Shown: positions 49,100-60,784 of the stretch, piece after piece
Layout of the letters: each line of letters starts with the position of its first letter
Numbering within the stretch: the first letter of the stretch is position 1
NCBI RefSeq assembly: GCF_047948215.1
Contig: NC_134461.1
Location: 86,796,245 to 86,860,244 of the forward strand
Length of the DNA stretch: 64,000 nucleotides
From: Lycorma delicatula
Taxonomy: Eukaryota; Arthropoda; Insecta; Hemiptera; Fulgoridae
Direction: 5' to 3'
Made by a program: the position numbers and the translations under genes
Notes under the pieces: generated by a model
Told to the model about the DNA's origin: nothing
The model's database searches: none
The model's input: only the letters and a program-made list of their open reading frames with translations

Positions 49100-50720
49100 G
49101 AGGGGGTTGCCTATTGTACACTAGCTGAATAGATTTCAACGTACACATTAGGGAAAATATAATATATATATTTTAAGTAATATATATATAATATATATAT
49201 ATATTTACAAGAACGTTTTTCTTGTAAAAGAAAATAAGTCTTTTTATTCTATTTTACATAAATTTGCGGAAGAATTTTTAAGTTGTTAGGTTTCTAATTA
49301 AAAATACATTTATCAGTATTTTATTTTTGCCTTTAAATGTACTGAAAAGTAAAATTTAATTTTTTTAGCTACCTAAATAATATTAGTCTTACGTAATTAA
49401 AAAGTAAAAATACAGCGCGCTCATCGTTAAAAATTTCAAGAAGAAATTTGTTTTTTTTTCTTTTAATCGAATGCTAAGTGTATTTATTTATTAAAATTAA
49501 ATGAAAGATTTACTTTCCTTTAAAAAAAAGTTCTATACATAAAACTGAATATTCTGCACCATTTTTTTCTCATTCAAAATTATTGTTATTATATTCGTTA
49601 TTAATTTTATTATCTTAACATATTTGCTCATTGTCATTTCATATAATTTTTATTTTTATTTGAATTACAATCACTTTTCTTTTTAACTTCTTAATTTTAT
49701 ATTTTATTATAATTTCGACGTTTTTCCACGGATTTCCTTGAAACTACCGATAAATATTGAAGGAACGCTTTCCTTACCTGTAGAGTTATCACATTTATTG
49801 GTATTAATATTGATCTACGTCTATTATGCACAATTTTGCCGGTTGAATAAACTATTTGCTTATATAGTATTGTTAAGTGAATTTTATTTTCGGAATTATA
49901 GTGTAATGTAAATGTAAAAGTAATAATATGAAATAGTCGAACATTATCTCAAGTTTTATCTAATGTCACGAACAGCTGTTATCCAGTACCGAAGAAACAC
50001 TATAGGACTGATATCAGGGAAGAATAATGGGGTATAGGACCGCTTCTTTCTATTTTACAAAGTAATAAAATTTCGAAATTATGATATTGGTATTATCCAA
50101 ATAAAAAAATTTAAAGGATGATATTTAAGTATGAAAACAGCTTTATACTGCATATCTGAGAAGTATTTGGAAGCAGAAAGAAATGGGGTTCTACATAGTT
50201 TAAAAAATCTGCATTGTGGTGGTTTTTTAATTTTTTTCCGTCATTTTTGATCCGCCATATTGAATCAAACTTCATTTTTTTAAAAAGGAAGGTAGGACGT
50301 ATGACACATGGTTTCGATTTAAAATTTTACAAGAAAAACATTGGTGAAACCATTTCGATCGTTTTTCTTAACGCCTTTGTTATAGAGTTATAAGCTTTCA
50401 AAGTTGCAATGATGGAAAAATCTTGTAAACAATAAAACAAGGTAAAACGCGCTTCATGAATGATTTTATTGTTTTTTAGATAATGCTAAAAATGTACAAT
50501 AAGTATTAAACTGTTACGTACGTACTACTACCCTTTTTATTTTTTTTATTTTTTGTTAGTCCCTGAGTCATGAAACATCTAGAGATGTAAAAAACACATA
50601 TCCCATGTTTTTGATCGATTGCTTCTTGGATCATATCTTGAGCTATGATTCCAGAAAAGCAAAAACGGTTAAAGTCCATATTAATAATTTGAAAAATATA
50701 AATAATAGTAAATTAAATAT
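49100..50720. other. No gene seen
   Basis: AT-rich, with (TA)-rich stretch at 49,160-49,206. 50,210-50,600 is moderately structured but unrecognised. Confidence 0.35.
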
Positions 50721-50726
50721 TTAGGG

Positions 50727-50950
50727 AAGGGTAGCCCTTCTGGGGAGAGGCAACGTGGCAACCAGAAGCGGAGGTCGCGTTATTTCGATGAACCTGGAGG
50801 AACCCCGTCGGGAAGTCCGAAAACAAGGAAGGAAAGAGCGGACAAGACAGGGTGGCTAATCGCCGCCGCGTCACTTAGGGCTAGTCGAGGCAACGTCTCA
50901 TAGGCGGTTACTGGCTACCCCTGAGTGATTAAAAAGGATTAATAAAAAAA
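50727..50950 (+). repeat. GC-rich island, possible LINE 3' end
   Basis: A sharply GC-rich stretch (GGGAAGGGTAGCCCTTCTGG to GGTTACTGGCTACCCCTGAG) ending in an A-rich tract. Composition and position of the tail resemble the 3' UTR of the R1-type LINE at 58.65-58.98 kb, which also has GGATAGCCCC. No coding frame. Confidence 0.4.
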
Positions 50951-52165
50951 AAATATATATATATAAATAAATATTTAAAGACAATAAGTAAATAAAATAT
51001 ACATAAAATAAATTGCAATTCATATGTCTAAATGAAAATTATTTGAAGACACACGTTAAATGGGAGTGCAAAAAATTCAGGAGTTTATAAAATTATTACT
51101 TTCCTGGTAGTAGATATTAATTCTTTTATAGTGGAAAAATAATTATATATGAAAATAAACCCCAAAAAAAAATTTATTCAAAAAATTAATACTTTTAAAC
51201 ATTGATAGGTTCTTCCACCACCAATATTGACCCCTAGGTATTTTGTTTTGGGGGGTCACTTGCACTACTACTATGTCTAGGAAGACATAAAAAAATTAAG
51301 TTAAAAACTATACAATTAATAAAAAGATAGCTTTTTTAAATTTTTGGGGTAGGGGGAATTTTGGGGAAAATTAAAACAAAATTCAATGTTAAGAGTTTCT
51401 AAAATTATTTTTTTACTATGGTTATCATTTAAAAAGTTATCGAGAAAATAACATTACTTCTGTGAAAGAAAAACTTTTAATTTTATTTTAAATAAGTTGG
51501 TAGAAAGATTTTTTAAATCGTTTATTAATTTATTAAAAGTGGTAAGGAAGCCATAATAATCCCTTTCTCGTAAGCTGAAGTATTGTGTTAAGGTACATTA
51601 AAAAGTTTTGTTGTCTTGTTTGGTAGATCTGGATGTATTATTATTTTAAAAATATAAGAAGCAATTTAAAGTTAAGTTTGAAACAAAACTAATAAAAAAA
51701 TCGTAAAAATACTTCCTTTATGGAACAAGTTATTTAATTCTAGATTTTATAACAAGTATATACTAAGATATAGTCACCAATATTGCAGTTATTTTTAATA
51801 TTCTGCAATCAACTTTTCTCTTCTCTGATTATTCTTAAACTCTTCCCGTTTTATACTCTTTATCAACTCATTCTACTTTTAAAATCTTTTTGTAATACAT
51901 TTTAAAAGCCTTCATTCTTTATTTTTCTATAAAATATATTTAATATTGTTATAAAATTTGTTACACTATATAAAAATATTTTTAAAGATTTCTTTGTAAT
52001 TTTTAAATAAATTTAGAAATAAACTTCTAAATTTTGTTTCAGTGAAATTAAGTTACGAATGAGATTAGAGTCCCTTAAAATTAAATTAAATTTGGTTAAA
52101 CTTAAGATGTGGGTTTTGGTATATGTGCAATAAACATTATTTACGGAGAAAATAATTTGTTTTAA
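50950..52165. other. No gene seen
   Basis: AT-rich spacer. A small GC-richer patch at 51,215-51,290 is unrecognised. Confidence 0.4.
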
Positions 52166-52343
52166 GTCAGTGTTTCTCAACCTGTGGGGCGCGACCCCCT
52201 AATGGGGCGTGATAATATTAAATGGGAGGCCCGAACATATCGAAAAGAAAATATTATTAAAAAAAATTATTAATTTACTGAAACGAAAGCAAAACAAAAT
52301 TCTGACATAATAAATAATAAAATACATATTTACGCTGATATAA

Positions 52344-53252
52344 TCTATATTATATAAAAATGAATGTTTGTCTGTTTGTATGTCTCTTATGCCTTCCTAA
52401 ACCGTTCATCAGATTGCGATGAAACTTTGGTAAGTTGTTGTGCGCACGCCCACGAAGGTTTCTTAGTTAATTAGTTTGGACCCGTTAGGTGGCGCTGTGG
52501 TCGAGATATTTAGAAAAATTGTATTTATGGTCCGATTTGGCTCATATTCAGAATATGCGTTACATGGAAAGAAATATCTCTAAAAAAGATGGACCCGCTA
52601 GATGGCGCTGGGGTTGAGATATTTGGAGAAAATTGCATTTATGGTCGGATTTGGGTCATATTTAGATTATGTATTAGTTACCTGAAAATTAATATTTTTA
52701 CAAAAAATTGACCCGCTAGGTGGCGCTGGAGAAGATATTTGGAAAAATTGTATTTATAGACCGATCTGACTCATATTCAGAATACATATTAGTTATGCGA
52801 AAAGAGAAATTTTTTCAAAAACTATACCCACTAGGTGGCACCGGTGTCGACATATTTACGAAACAAAGAAAGAAATATACAGACTTTCTTCTTCTATAGA
52901 TATAAAAGGCAATGTTCGTATGTGTGTCCGCTATAGACTAAAAAACTACTAGACCGATTTACGCTACTGCTCCGATTTAAAAGGAAAGAGAGGAAATGGG
53001 GAAAAGAGAAAAGAACAGGGAAATAGGGAAAAAAGGGAAGAAGGGAAAAGGGAAATAAGAGAAAAGGTGAAAAGAGAAAAAAGTTGAAAGGGAAGAAGGG
53101 AAATAGGGAAAAAGGGATAAAGTGAAAGGTTAAATTTGATGAAGTTCCGCAATGTTATTCTTTTTAATGTTTTACCAAACTTTCAATTATATTCATTTAA
53201 CATACATATATACTCAAATCTAGCAATAGCGAAGCATTGCCGGGTCTGCTAG
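52344..53252 (+). mobile_element. Non-autonomous Helitron, 909 bp
   Basis: 5' end A|TCTATATTATATAAAAATG; 3' hairpin GCAAT-AGCGAAGC-ATTGC (53,223-53,240), spacer CGGGTCTG, end CTAG|T. These are the structural hallmarks of Helitrons (5' TC, 3' hairpin then CTRR, insertion between A and T, no duplication). The interior has four diverged units of about 110 bp with an RGGTGGCGC core, then a purine-rich tract. No Rep/helicase frame. Confidence 0.88.
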
Positions 53253-53343
53253 TAAATTTATAAATAGGATTGTATCAGTACTGCTCAATATATTTAATAA
53301 TTAACTTATCAATACTAAATTAAAAACAAATTTTTATAATTAT

Positions 53344-55636
53344 TAGTGACTTCCTTGGAACTGTCTTGCAGAGCAAAGTTTTCCGAAGGTAGGTTTAATA
53401 TTAGAAATATACACTCTGAGTTCTTTTTCTTTATTTAACTGAGATCTATGTTTTGTCTTGAAAGCAGCCACCGCAGAGAATCCGGTTTCGCAAACGTAGG
53501 ATATTGAAAATGCTAATAGTATACGAAATTCTGTTGTTTTCAGTGCAGAATACTCATCTTCCACCCCTGCCCAAAATTCAAAGGGTGATTTATTACTAAA
53601 TCGTCTTTTGATTTCGCCACTTGCCCTGAGGTCTATGAAGATTTCTTCTTCGGCAGTTGAGAGCCCTTCGATAGTATTTTGAAATGGATCCCTAACTCAC
53701 TCGTAACTTGCTAACAAGTTATCGTCAACAAGAAAATACTCTTTAAACTTCTTTGCCGGCTTTAAAATTCTTTGGATTCTTTAATAAATCGTTAAATGAT
53801 TTTCAATGGTTACAAAAAAAACTTTCACATGTTGCTCTTCAGCCTTGTAAATTTTAACACATTCATCCACATTTGCAATGCAAACATTTCTAGGTTTTTT
53901 CTTCAAATTTCTGCTCCACAATTCCAATTTTCTACAAAAAGCGTTAACTTTATCACTCGTATAACTTTATCACTTTATCACTCGTATGTGTATTTGCTCC
54001 TTGGAGTTGAAGATTCAAGGTATTTAATTTCTCTATTATGTTGACCAAGTAGTTCAATTCTATCACAAATAAACAATCTCGAAACTTCTCGGTTTACGGT
54101 CGGTTTTTCTCTTCTAGAAAAATGGCGATTTCATCTCTTAATTCATAAACACGTTGCAAAAATTTCCCGCGTGATAACCATTTTACTTTGCAATAAAATA
54201 GTAACGCTGAATTTAATTTAATTTCCTTCACGTCACTCAGTCTTGTTGAAGAATCAATATGGATGTGTTTTGTTTTAAAGAGTTCATTTCCTAGTAGTAT
54301 AACGATGGGAATATCACATATGATATTCGCATCGGTAGCATCCTGACTGAGGCAAGAACAAAGCTGAGAGAGGTTGCCTTCTTAAGGCTGAGAACAAGGC
54401 TGCCTTTTGCCGAGGTTTTGAAGATGACCTCCGATAAAGCTCTTATGAGCTTTATCGGAGGTCATATGGCTTTATCGGTACGCGGAAAGGGTGGCGTGGC
54501 GACCGAAATTGCCACATGATGGGTGTCTTTCCCTACAGGATCAGGATGTATTGCACTCATGTCTTTACAAAGTGCAGAAAAGATTCTTGATTCTAGGGGT
54601 CTCATTTTTATGTAATTTACTACGGTTAGAACCGTCGTTAGCACAATACTCAGATCAGGATTCATTTCTTTGGAAGCCAGAGCTTCTCTGTGGATCATGC
54701 TGAGAAGAGCATTCAGATACACTGTGGAGATTTCTGTTTCTAAAATGCTTATATACTTTGGAATCTTCCAGACATTGAACGAGCAAGATCGGTGCATATT
54801 CCGACGTAATTTTTACACTCTGTGTTTGCCTCGTTTATAAAATCATTTAACATAGCAAATAATGCGAGTTGCTGTTGCTTTGAGTTCTACTGGTTTGCAG
54901 AAAAGTAGTTCTACTGCTGACATACCATCACAAAATCGAACAGGCAATGAAATGAGCATCTTCATTGCTATAAGTTGCCACATCAAGCTGAATTGAAAAC
55001 GATTTGTCAAGCAACTTTCCGAAAAGTTAATGCTGTACATCTTTAGCTATATCACCAATTCGACGGGTAACATGTCATTTGATAGAGGTATGGACTACAA
55101 TTGTTTGGTAAAATTAACTCCAAACATAGTTGCTACAATCTCAATTGCAGCTAGCAAAATAAGCTCTTCGCCAATGGTGTGAGGCTTTTTACATCTGGCT
55201 ATATTATATGAAATTTTGTAAGAGGCAAGTAAAGCTTTGTCATTCACAGAAAAGTTTTTTTTTAAAATGGTGTTTGCTTTTCGTATGATTTTAATTTTAA
55301 TTCGCAGAATTCTCGGGGTCTGTTAACGTACTCACTGTGAAGCGTTTCCAAATGTCGTTTAAGTTTATTAGGTTTCATGCTGTCTGCTGCCAAAAGTTTT
55401 GGGCAAACGACCCACAGGGGCCTTCATTTACTTCAGTAATGGTAAACCCAAAATTTAAGTAATCTTGAGAATATTTTTTTGATTTTATTTTCGGAACCAC
55501 GCTCGTCTGTGCACTTGACGCTTCACTATCAACAACAGGAACACTGATATCGCTAATCTCGATAACTATGTAATGACGTGACGTTACTCGAGAATCTCTC
55601 TAATGCTCGGTTACGCCCACTTAAAAATTTATCCAT
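53344..55636 (-). pseudogene. hAT transposase, many stops
   Basis: Starts MDKFLSGRNRALERF. A BED-type finger follows in another frame (WVVCPKLLAADSMKPNKLKR then HLETLH, near 55,430-55,350), with Trp where the first zinc Cys should be. Next come MIHREALASKEMNPDLSIV, KWLSRGKFLQRVYELRDEI and the C-terminal dimerisation region CETGFSAVAAFKTKHRSQL then ISNIKPTFGKLC. This order is that of SCAND3/ZBED-type hAT transposases. Stops throughout; no intact protein. Confidence 0.85.
54213..54545. repeat. Unexplained insert with 19-bp hairpin inside the hAT frame
   Basis: The hAT protein homology stops after LCKDMSAIH (54,545) and resumes at ALLFYCKVKWLSRG (about 54,213). Between them is unrelated, GC-richer sequence with a perfect inverted repeat: arms 54,424-54,442 and 54,447-54,465 (ATGACCTCCGATAAAGCTC). 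Identity unknown. Confidence 0.6.
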
Positions 55637-56120
55637 GATTCTGTATAAATCTCTGCTGTGAATTGAATTAACACGCAAATTACAACATACACACTCACGA
55701 TAGATTAGATAGCGATAGAAGGCTCGACTACGACTGAGATTGGCTGGAATCGAACGAGGTGCAGCATCTATAGAAGTTTACGCTGACGTTCCAGAATGTT
55801 CGAGACAAATCGGAACTTCTCGCGAAGCCGGAGAATGTCCGAAGACAGAGAGCAATAGAGAGGCATCGATTCTGGTTTTGTCAATGCAGCGGGGATCGGT
55901 GTTGCCAATTATCAATAAATTTACTTAATCTTGGTAATTTGTAAGGTCTGTAATTAAGGTCGTATGTAGCTTTAGCATCAAAATACTCAAAATAAATTAT
56001 TATTGTATGAAAGGGCAAACGCGATGAAAATTTGGTTGCAAATACTGGAATGTTGAGAAAAGCTGGTTTAAGTAAACTGTACTTGAGTTTAGTTAGGTTT
56101 AGGTAAGGTTAGGTTGGAAG

Positions 56121-56600
56121 GCTGACACTGTTGGAGATGTAGTAATAAAAAATATGAGTGGGAGATTGGCCTTGAGCTTCAAAACAAGAACAGAGGGATT
56201 TGTGGTGGCAGAGACGGACTCCACAAATATAGCAGGAGCATATGTATCACCCAACATAAGTATTGGAGATTACGAGAAGTATCTGGATAGTATTCATAGA
56301 ATACTATCTTGTGAGAGTAAGAAGGTCATAATGATGGGTGATTTCAACTGTAAATCGAGGTTAGTTGGTAGCTCCTATAATAACCGGAGAGGAGAGTTAC
56401 TTGCAGATTTAATGGAGTCCCTTGGATACTACTGTATAAATGATAATACTCCGACGTTTGAAGCTCGAGGTCATTGCTCAGTATTGGACTTGGTCATCAT
56501 TGATGGCAGATGAGGAAGTGATCAATATGAGTGGCGTGTATTAGATCAAGACATTGCAAGCGATCACTTTGCTGTTAAGTTAATAATGAAGGATGGAGTA
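56121..56600 (+). pseudogene. R1-type LINE endonuclease, partial
   Basis: APE-type endonuclease. DTVGDVVIKNMSGRLAL, then IAGAYVSPN, MMGDFNCKSRLVGSS (GDFN metal/catalytic motif) and VLDLVIIDGR before a TGA at 56,511. ASDHFAVKL (catalytic His motif) follows past the stop. The N-terminal half is absent. Confidence 0.8.
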
Positions 56601-56697
56601 TTTGTAACCATGGATAGACAGGTTCCAATAAGATCTTCAGCACAACAGATTGAAAGAATTTTAAAGGCTTAGAATTAGAGGTGGTCAGGAATATGAC

Positions 56698-58652
56698 ATG
56701 GCAGTCCACTCATATCTTCAAACGAGAAGATTGCTAAACAGGTCCATCAAAAAGTCGAAGAGGGATCATTGGATGAGATTGTGTGAGGACTTGGACAAGG
56801 ATCCCTGGGGCCAAGCTTACAAAATAGTAACGAAGAAATTCGGCAGGCGTCTACCAACACTCAGTAAACGTCAAGCAGAGGTTCAGTTTAAAGAACTTTT
56901 TCCATGTGAAGAAGAAATTGGAGTTATTTTACCAGAGTTTGAACCTAGACGATTTACGCCTGCCAAGTTGCCTTGTGCAATTGGACAGCTAGGTAATAAG
57001 AAGAGCCCTGGCATCGATGGCATACCAGCAGCCATACTGAAAGGCTTAATAAAGAAGTTGCCTTGGGAAATGACGGACTTGGCCAGTTATGGGCTTGAAA
57101 GGGATTCTTTTCCCAGATGTTGGAGGGAGGCCAGAGTGGTCTTCCTCCCAAAAAGTAATGATGAACAAGGTCAAGTGAAGTATAGACCACTTAGTCTATT
57201 GAACAATCTGGGAAAGGCGGTTGAAAAAATGTTGGCCGCCAGAATTACTAGAGAAGTTGAAGAAGGTAAAGGGATGAGCCCAAATCAATTTGGTTTTTGG
57301 AGGGGACGCTCTACCGTATTAGCTGCCAACAAGGCAATAAATTGGGCCCTTGAGGTAAAAAGTGGTACATGGAGAACTAGAAGAATTCCGCTTCTTGTCT
57401 CCTTAGATGTTAGAAATGCTTTCGGCACAGTAAAGTGGAGTCAGATTCATAGGGCATTACAGGCAAAAAACATCAGCCCGTACTTGAGGAGACAGGTGGC
57501 GAAATACCTTTCAGAAAGGACTTGTACAGTGAATTCACAAGAAGGAGAATTGATATTCAATATATACGGTGGAGTTCCCCAAGGTTCGGTGTTGGGTCCT
57601 CACCTTTGATGATGTTCTACAATTGGACTATCCGCCTGGTGTGGAAACAATAGCCTATGCAAATGATTTGGCAGTCCTTGTACAGGGCAAGACGGGATTG
57701 GAGGTGCAGGAGAAGGCCAATATGGCGCTTGCAAAGATACATGAATGGTTACAAGAAAAGGGACTTACGTTATTAATTAATAAATGTAAGTTCATGACGT
57801 TTACTGGTAGAACGTCTGATCATTGTGGTGAATGGACAGGAAATAATGGAGACAAGCTGCCTGAAATATCTGGGAATTCTCTTTCAGAGAAATTGTGCCT
57901 TTTCTGAACATATTAATAGTATATGGAATAAAGCGGACAACATGATAAAAGGGTTAAATATGATTATTTCAACAAAGAAGGCTCCTAGAGCGTCCAAAAG
58001 AAAGGTGACAGCATCGGCAGTTGTATCATCTTTATTGTATGCAGTGCCTGTTTGGTGGAGTTCATTACGAATCAAGAAAAACAAAAATAGACTTGTGAGA
58101 ACGCATAGGAGGCTGTTGCTGGGAGTGGTTTCCGCTTACAGAACAGTCTCCTATGAGGCACTTTGCGTTTTGGCAGCAGTACCTCCAATTGACTTAATGG
58201 CCCATTACAGGGTAGAGATATCGCAAGGACTGGAAACTCAGGAGGCTAAGCATAGGCTGATAACTAGGTGGAAAGAAAGGTGGAGAGAGCTAGGACCTGC
58301 TAGCAGGACAAAACAGCTAATCCCTGACCTTGAGAGTTGGATCAATAGGAAACACGGGGAGGTGGACTTCTTTTTGTCGCAGTACTTTACGGGCCACGGT
58401 AATTTTAATTATTACCTTCACAGAGTTGGGAGAAGACAAACGCCGGCCTGTATGTACTGCGGCATTGAGGACACCTTCAAGGAATGCATCAGATGGATAC
58501 AAAATAGACGGGACACAAATTTATCAACGATGAGACCTGAGGAGATTACGAGTAACATGCTACATAGTGAGGAAAATTGGAAAAAAATTGAAGGAACTAT
58601 CAGCAATATCTTAACAGTAAAAATCGAAGACGAGAGGAAACTGGGCTTCTGA
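56698..58652 (+). pseudogene. R1-type LINE reverse transcriptase
   Basis: NKKSPGIDGIPAAILKG, YRPLSLLNNLGKAVEKML, NQFGFWRGRST, LLVSLDVRNAFGTV and GGVPQGSVLGP follow in the expected RT order. After VLGP a small deletion shifts the frame to FDDVLQLDYPPGVETIA, and the catalytic box reads YANDLAVLV instead of YADD. A second shift leads to LKYLGILFQRNCAFSEHI and the C-terminal Cys motif CMYCGIEDTFKECIRW, where the usual His is missing. Ends at TGA 58,650-58,652. Dead by at least three lesions. Confidence 0.9.
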
Positions 58653-59002
58653 GTCAATAGATTAGGGTAGGGTGGATAGCCCCAGTGGTGAGGGCTGGCA
58701 TGCTTAGGTGTGTCAGTTCCAAGGATCCACTGGGAACTCCGAGGGAGAATAGGTCTATACAAGTATAAAAGACCCATCGATGCGTCACGACTCTCCAAGG
58801 TATGGCGTAGCGATACAGAAGGGCAAATGAGACTCAAAAGACCTGACCGGTGGGCTGACCTGCCTTAACGGACATACAGCCGGTAGGTGCCATTAGAGTA
58901 TAAAAGGCACTCCCCTGGGTGGAGTAATACCAACCAGTTGGACTGGCCCAGGGGAGCAGAGTCAAAAAAAAAAAAAGAAAAAAGGTAAGGTTAGGTTAGG
59001 TA

Positions 59003-59308
59003 GCCCAACCCACCGGGTTGGTGTAGTGGGGAACGCGTTTTCCCAAATCAGCTGATTTGGAAGCCGAGAGTTCCAGCGTTCAAGTCCTAGTAAAGCCAGT
59101 TATTTTTACACAGATTTGAATACTAGATCATGGATACCGGTGTTCTTTGGTGGTTGGGTTTCAAATAACCAGACATCTCAGGAATTGCTGAAATGAGACT
59201 GTACAAGTCTACCCTTCATTTACACTCATACATATCATCCGTCATTTTCATTCATCGTCGAGGTAATACCTGAACGGTAATTCCTGGAGGCTAAACAGGA
59301 AAAAAAGT
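59003..59308 (+). repeat. SINE family A, full-length with A-tail
   Basis: CCCACCGGGTTGGTGTAGTG (box A), GTTCAAGTCC (box B), complete body to CCTGGAGGCTAAACAGG and an A tail. The reference copy for family A here. Confidence 0.92.
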
Positions 59309-59319
59309 TACGTTAGGTA

Positions 59320-59423
59320 TCCCGGTCAGGCATACCATTTTCACACACGCTACAAATCATTTATCTCGTCCTCAGAAGCAATACCTAACGGTGGTTCTGG
59401 AAGTTAAACAAAAAAAAAAAAAA
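59320..59423 (+). repeat. SINE family B 3' part with A-tail
   Basis: Starts within the tRNA-like part (CCCGGTCAGGCATACC) and runs through CACACACGCTACAAATCATT to a 14-bp A tail. Confidence 0.88.
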
Positions 59424-59439
59424 GGTTAGGTTAGGTAAC

Positions 59440-60780
59440 TAAGAATTCCGTGTACTGAACTTCGTACGATATAAGAAAATATAACCTAACACTCGCTTCG
59501 CTCGCTAACCTCGTCAATCTTAAATATTAAATTGGCCGATTGTTAGGCTGAGTCCATAGTTGTATACAATAACCAATTACTTAGTCTGAAAATAATGTAT
59601 TGTATGGCCTCTCTTATCCGAGGTAATTGGGGGTGTTGCTGGTATAGATAAAGGAATTCGCGGTTAACAGAGACCTTAAATTTCATTCTTGAATTAGGGT
59701 AACAAACCATATTAATATCGAATTGGTAGCAGAATAAGCCACGAATACGAATGATTATAACAATATTATTATTTATTTTATTTTAGTGTATTTATTATAA
59801 TAAAATTAACAGCAACTAATCACTTTCGCATCGACTTACATAAACTTAGTTTGATTTTTAGCGAAAAAGTCTGTCACCTTCTTTTGTCTTAACTGAGTAA
59901 CACGGTACATAGCAGCGCGATAACGCCAGTTTCATAACATGAAAAACCATGTCAAGTACTCACTTCAATACTGCACTTTACAAATTTGCACAATGTATAT
60001 ATTTTAATTACACTTTAAAACGTTATTTCTATAAATAATAATATAATATTCTCAATAAGCGCGCAATTCTAGTACATAAGAATTTTAATGTAATAACAAC
60101 ACTACGACGGAAGTAACTGAAATACGAAGAAGCAAAAAAATAAAAAAATTCCTAGAATCCGATCGCAGCACCAGCTACCGGGCCTGATTGATATGCCAAA
60201 AATAATTTAAAAAATTTCTAAAACGCGGTCGCATCGCTGCCTACTGGATCTAATTGTGAACTTTAACCATCCCAAATTCAACAACACATAAATAAATAAA
60301 TAACTTAAAAAAAAATTTTCTATCGGATCAAATTGTGAATCTAAACCATTCTCGAATCAACTTAATCACACACACAAAATTTCATCAAAATCAGTCCAGC
60401 CGTTTAGGAGGAGTTCAGTCATATACACACGGACAAAAGAAATATATATATATATATATAAAGATAATTATTCTTAACAAACATTATTATTATAGTTGAC
60501 TTATTTGACGTATTAACCTTAACTTTCAGCGGAATTTTCCAGTTACCGTTGCTTCAACACGCTCCTCCCATCTATCAGTTCCGATTTTTTCCTGTTCATG
60601 TATCCAACCTGTAGATCTTGATCTGATATTGCATCGAGTTTCGTTATTTAATCCTACGAGTCATGATCGTCCTCTTTGTCATTTTTAGTTAGAATCCAAT
60701 CAAGAAATTTATTCGGTGACTAGTTAACTTATTTACTTCTCGAATCAAGACGGTAATAAGGGATGTATGGAAAAATGGAT
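59440..60780. other. Mostly unannotated; LINE-tail-like motif at 60,360-60,463
   Basis: 60,360-60,463 has TTTCATCAAAATCAGTCCAG then CCGTTTAGGAGGAG and (TA)n, typical of insect non-LTR 3' ends. The rest is unrecognised, without coding frames. Confidence 0.45.
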
Positions 60781-60784
60781 TAAA

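Larger units (their letters stand above)
52168..55636 (-). mobile_element. hAT transposon (SCAND3/ZBED-like), decayed
   Basis: The low-coordinate end carries a hAT-type terminus CAGTGTTTCTCAACCTGTGG at 52,168. The transposase runs from about 55,636 down to 53,344. A Helitron (52,344-53,252) sits in its 3' flank and a hairpin insert lies in the coding part. I could not find the opposite terminus, so the 5' end may be lost. Confidence 0.75.
56121..58985 (+). mobile_element. R1-clade non-LTR retrotransposon, 5'-truncated
   Basis: Endonuclease C-terminal half, RT, C-terminal Cys motif, 3' UTR (58,653-58,964) and poly(A) (58,965-58,983). Short TTAGG-like stretches lie directly upstream (56,090-56,117) and directly after the tail (58,984-59,005). 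Confidence 0.88.

Noticed and set aside
52964..53152. Leu/Phe/Ser-rich minus-strand frame resembling a membrane protein
   Set aside because: Antisense translation of the purine-rich tract inside the Helitron.
58418..58837. 139-codon minus-strand frame
   Set aside because: Antisense shadow of the R1-type LINE coding region.
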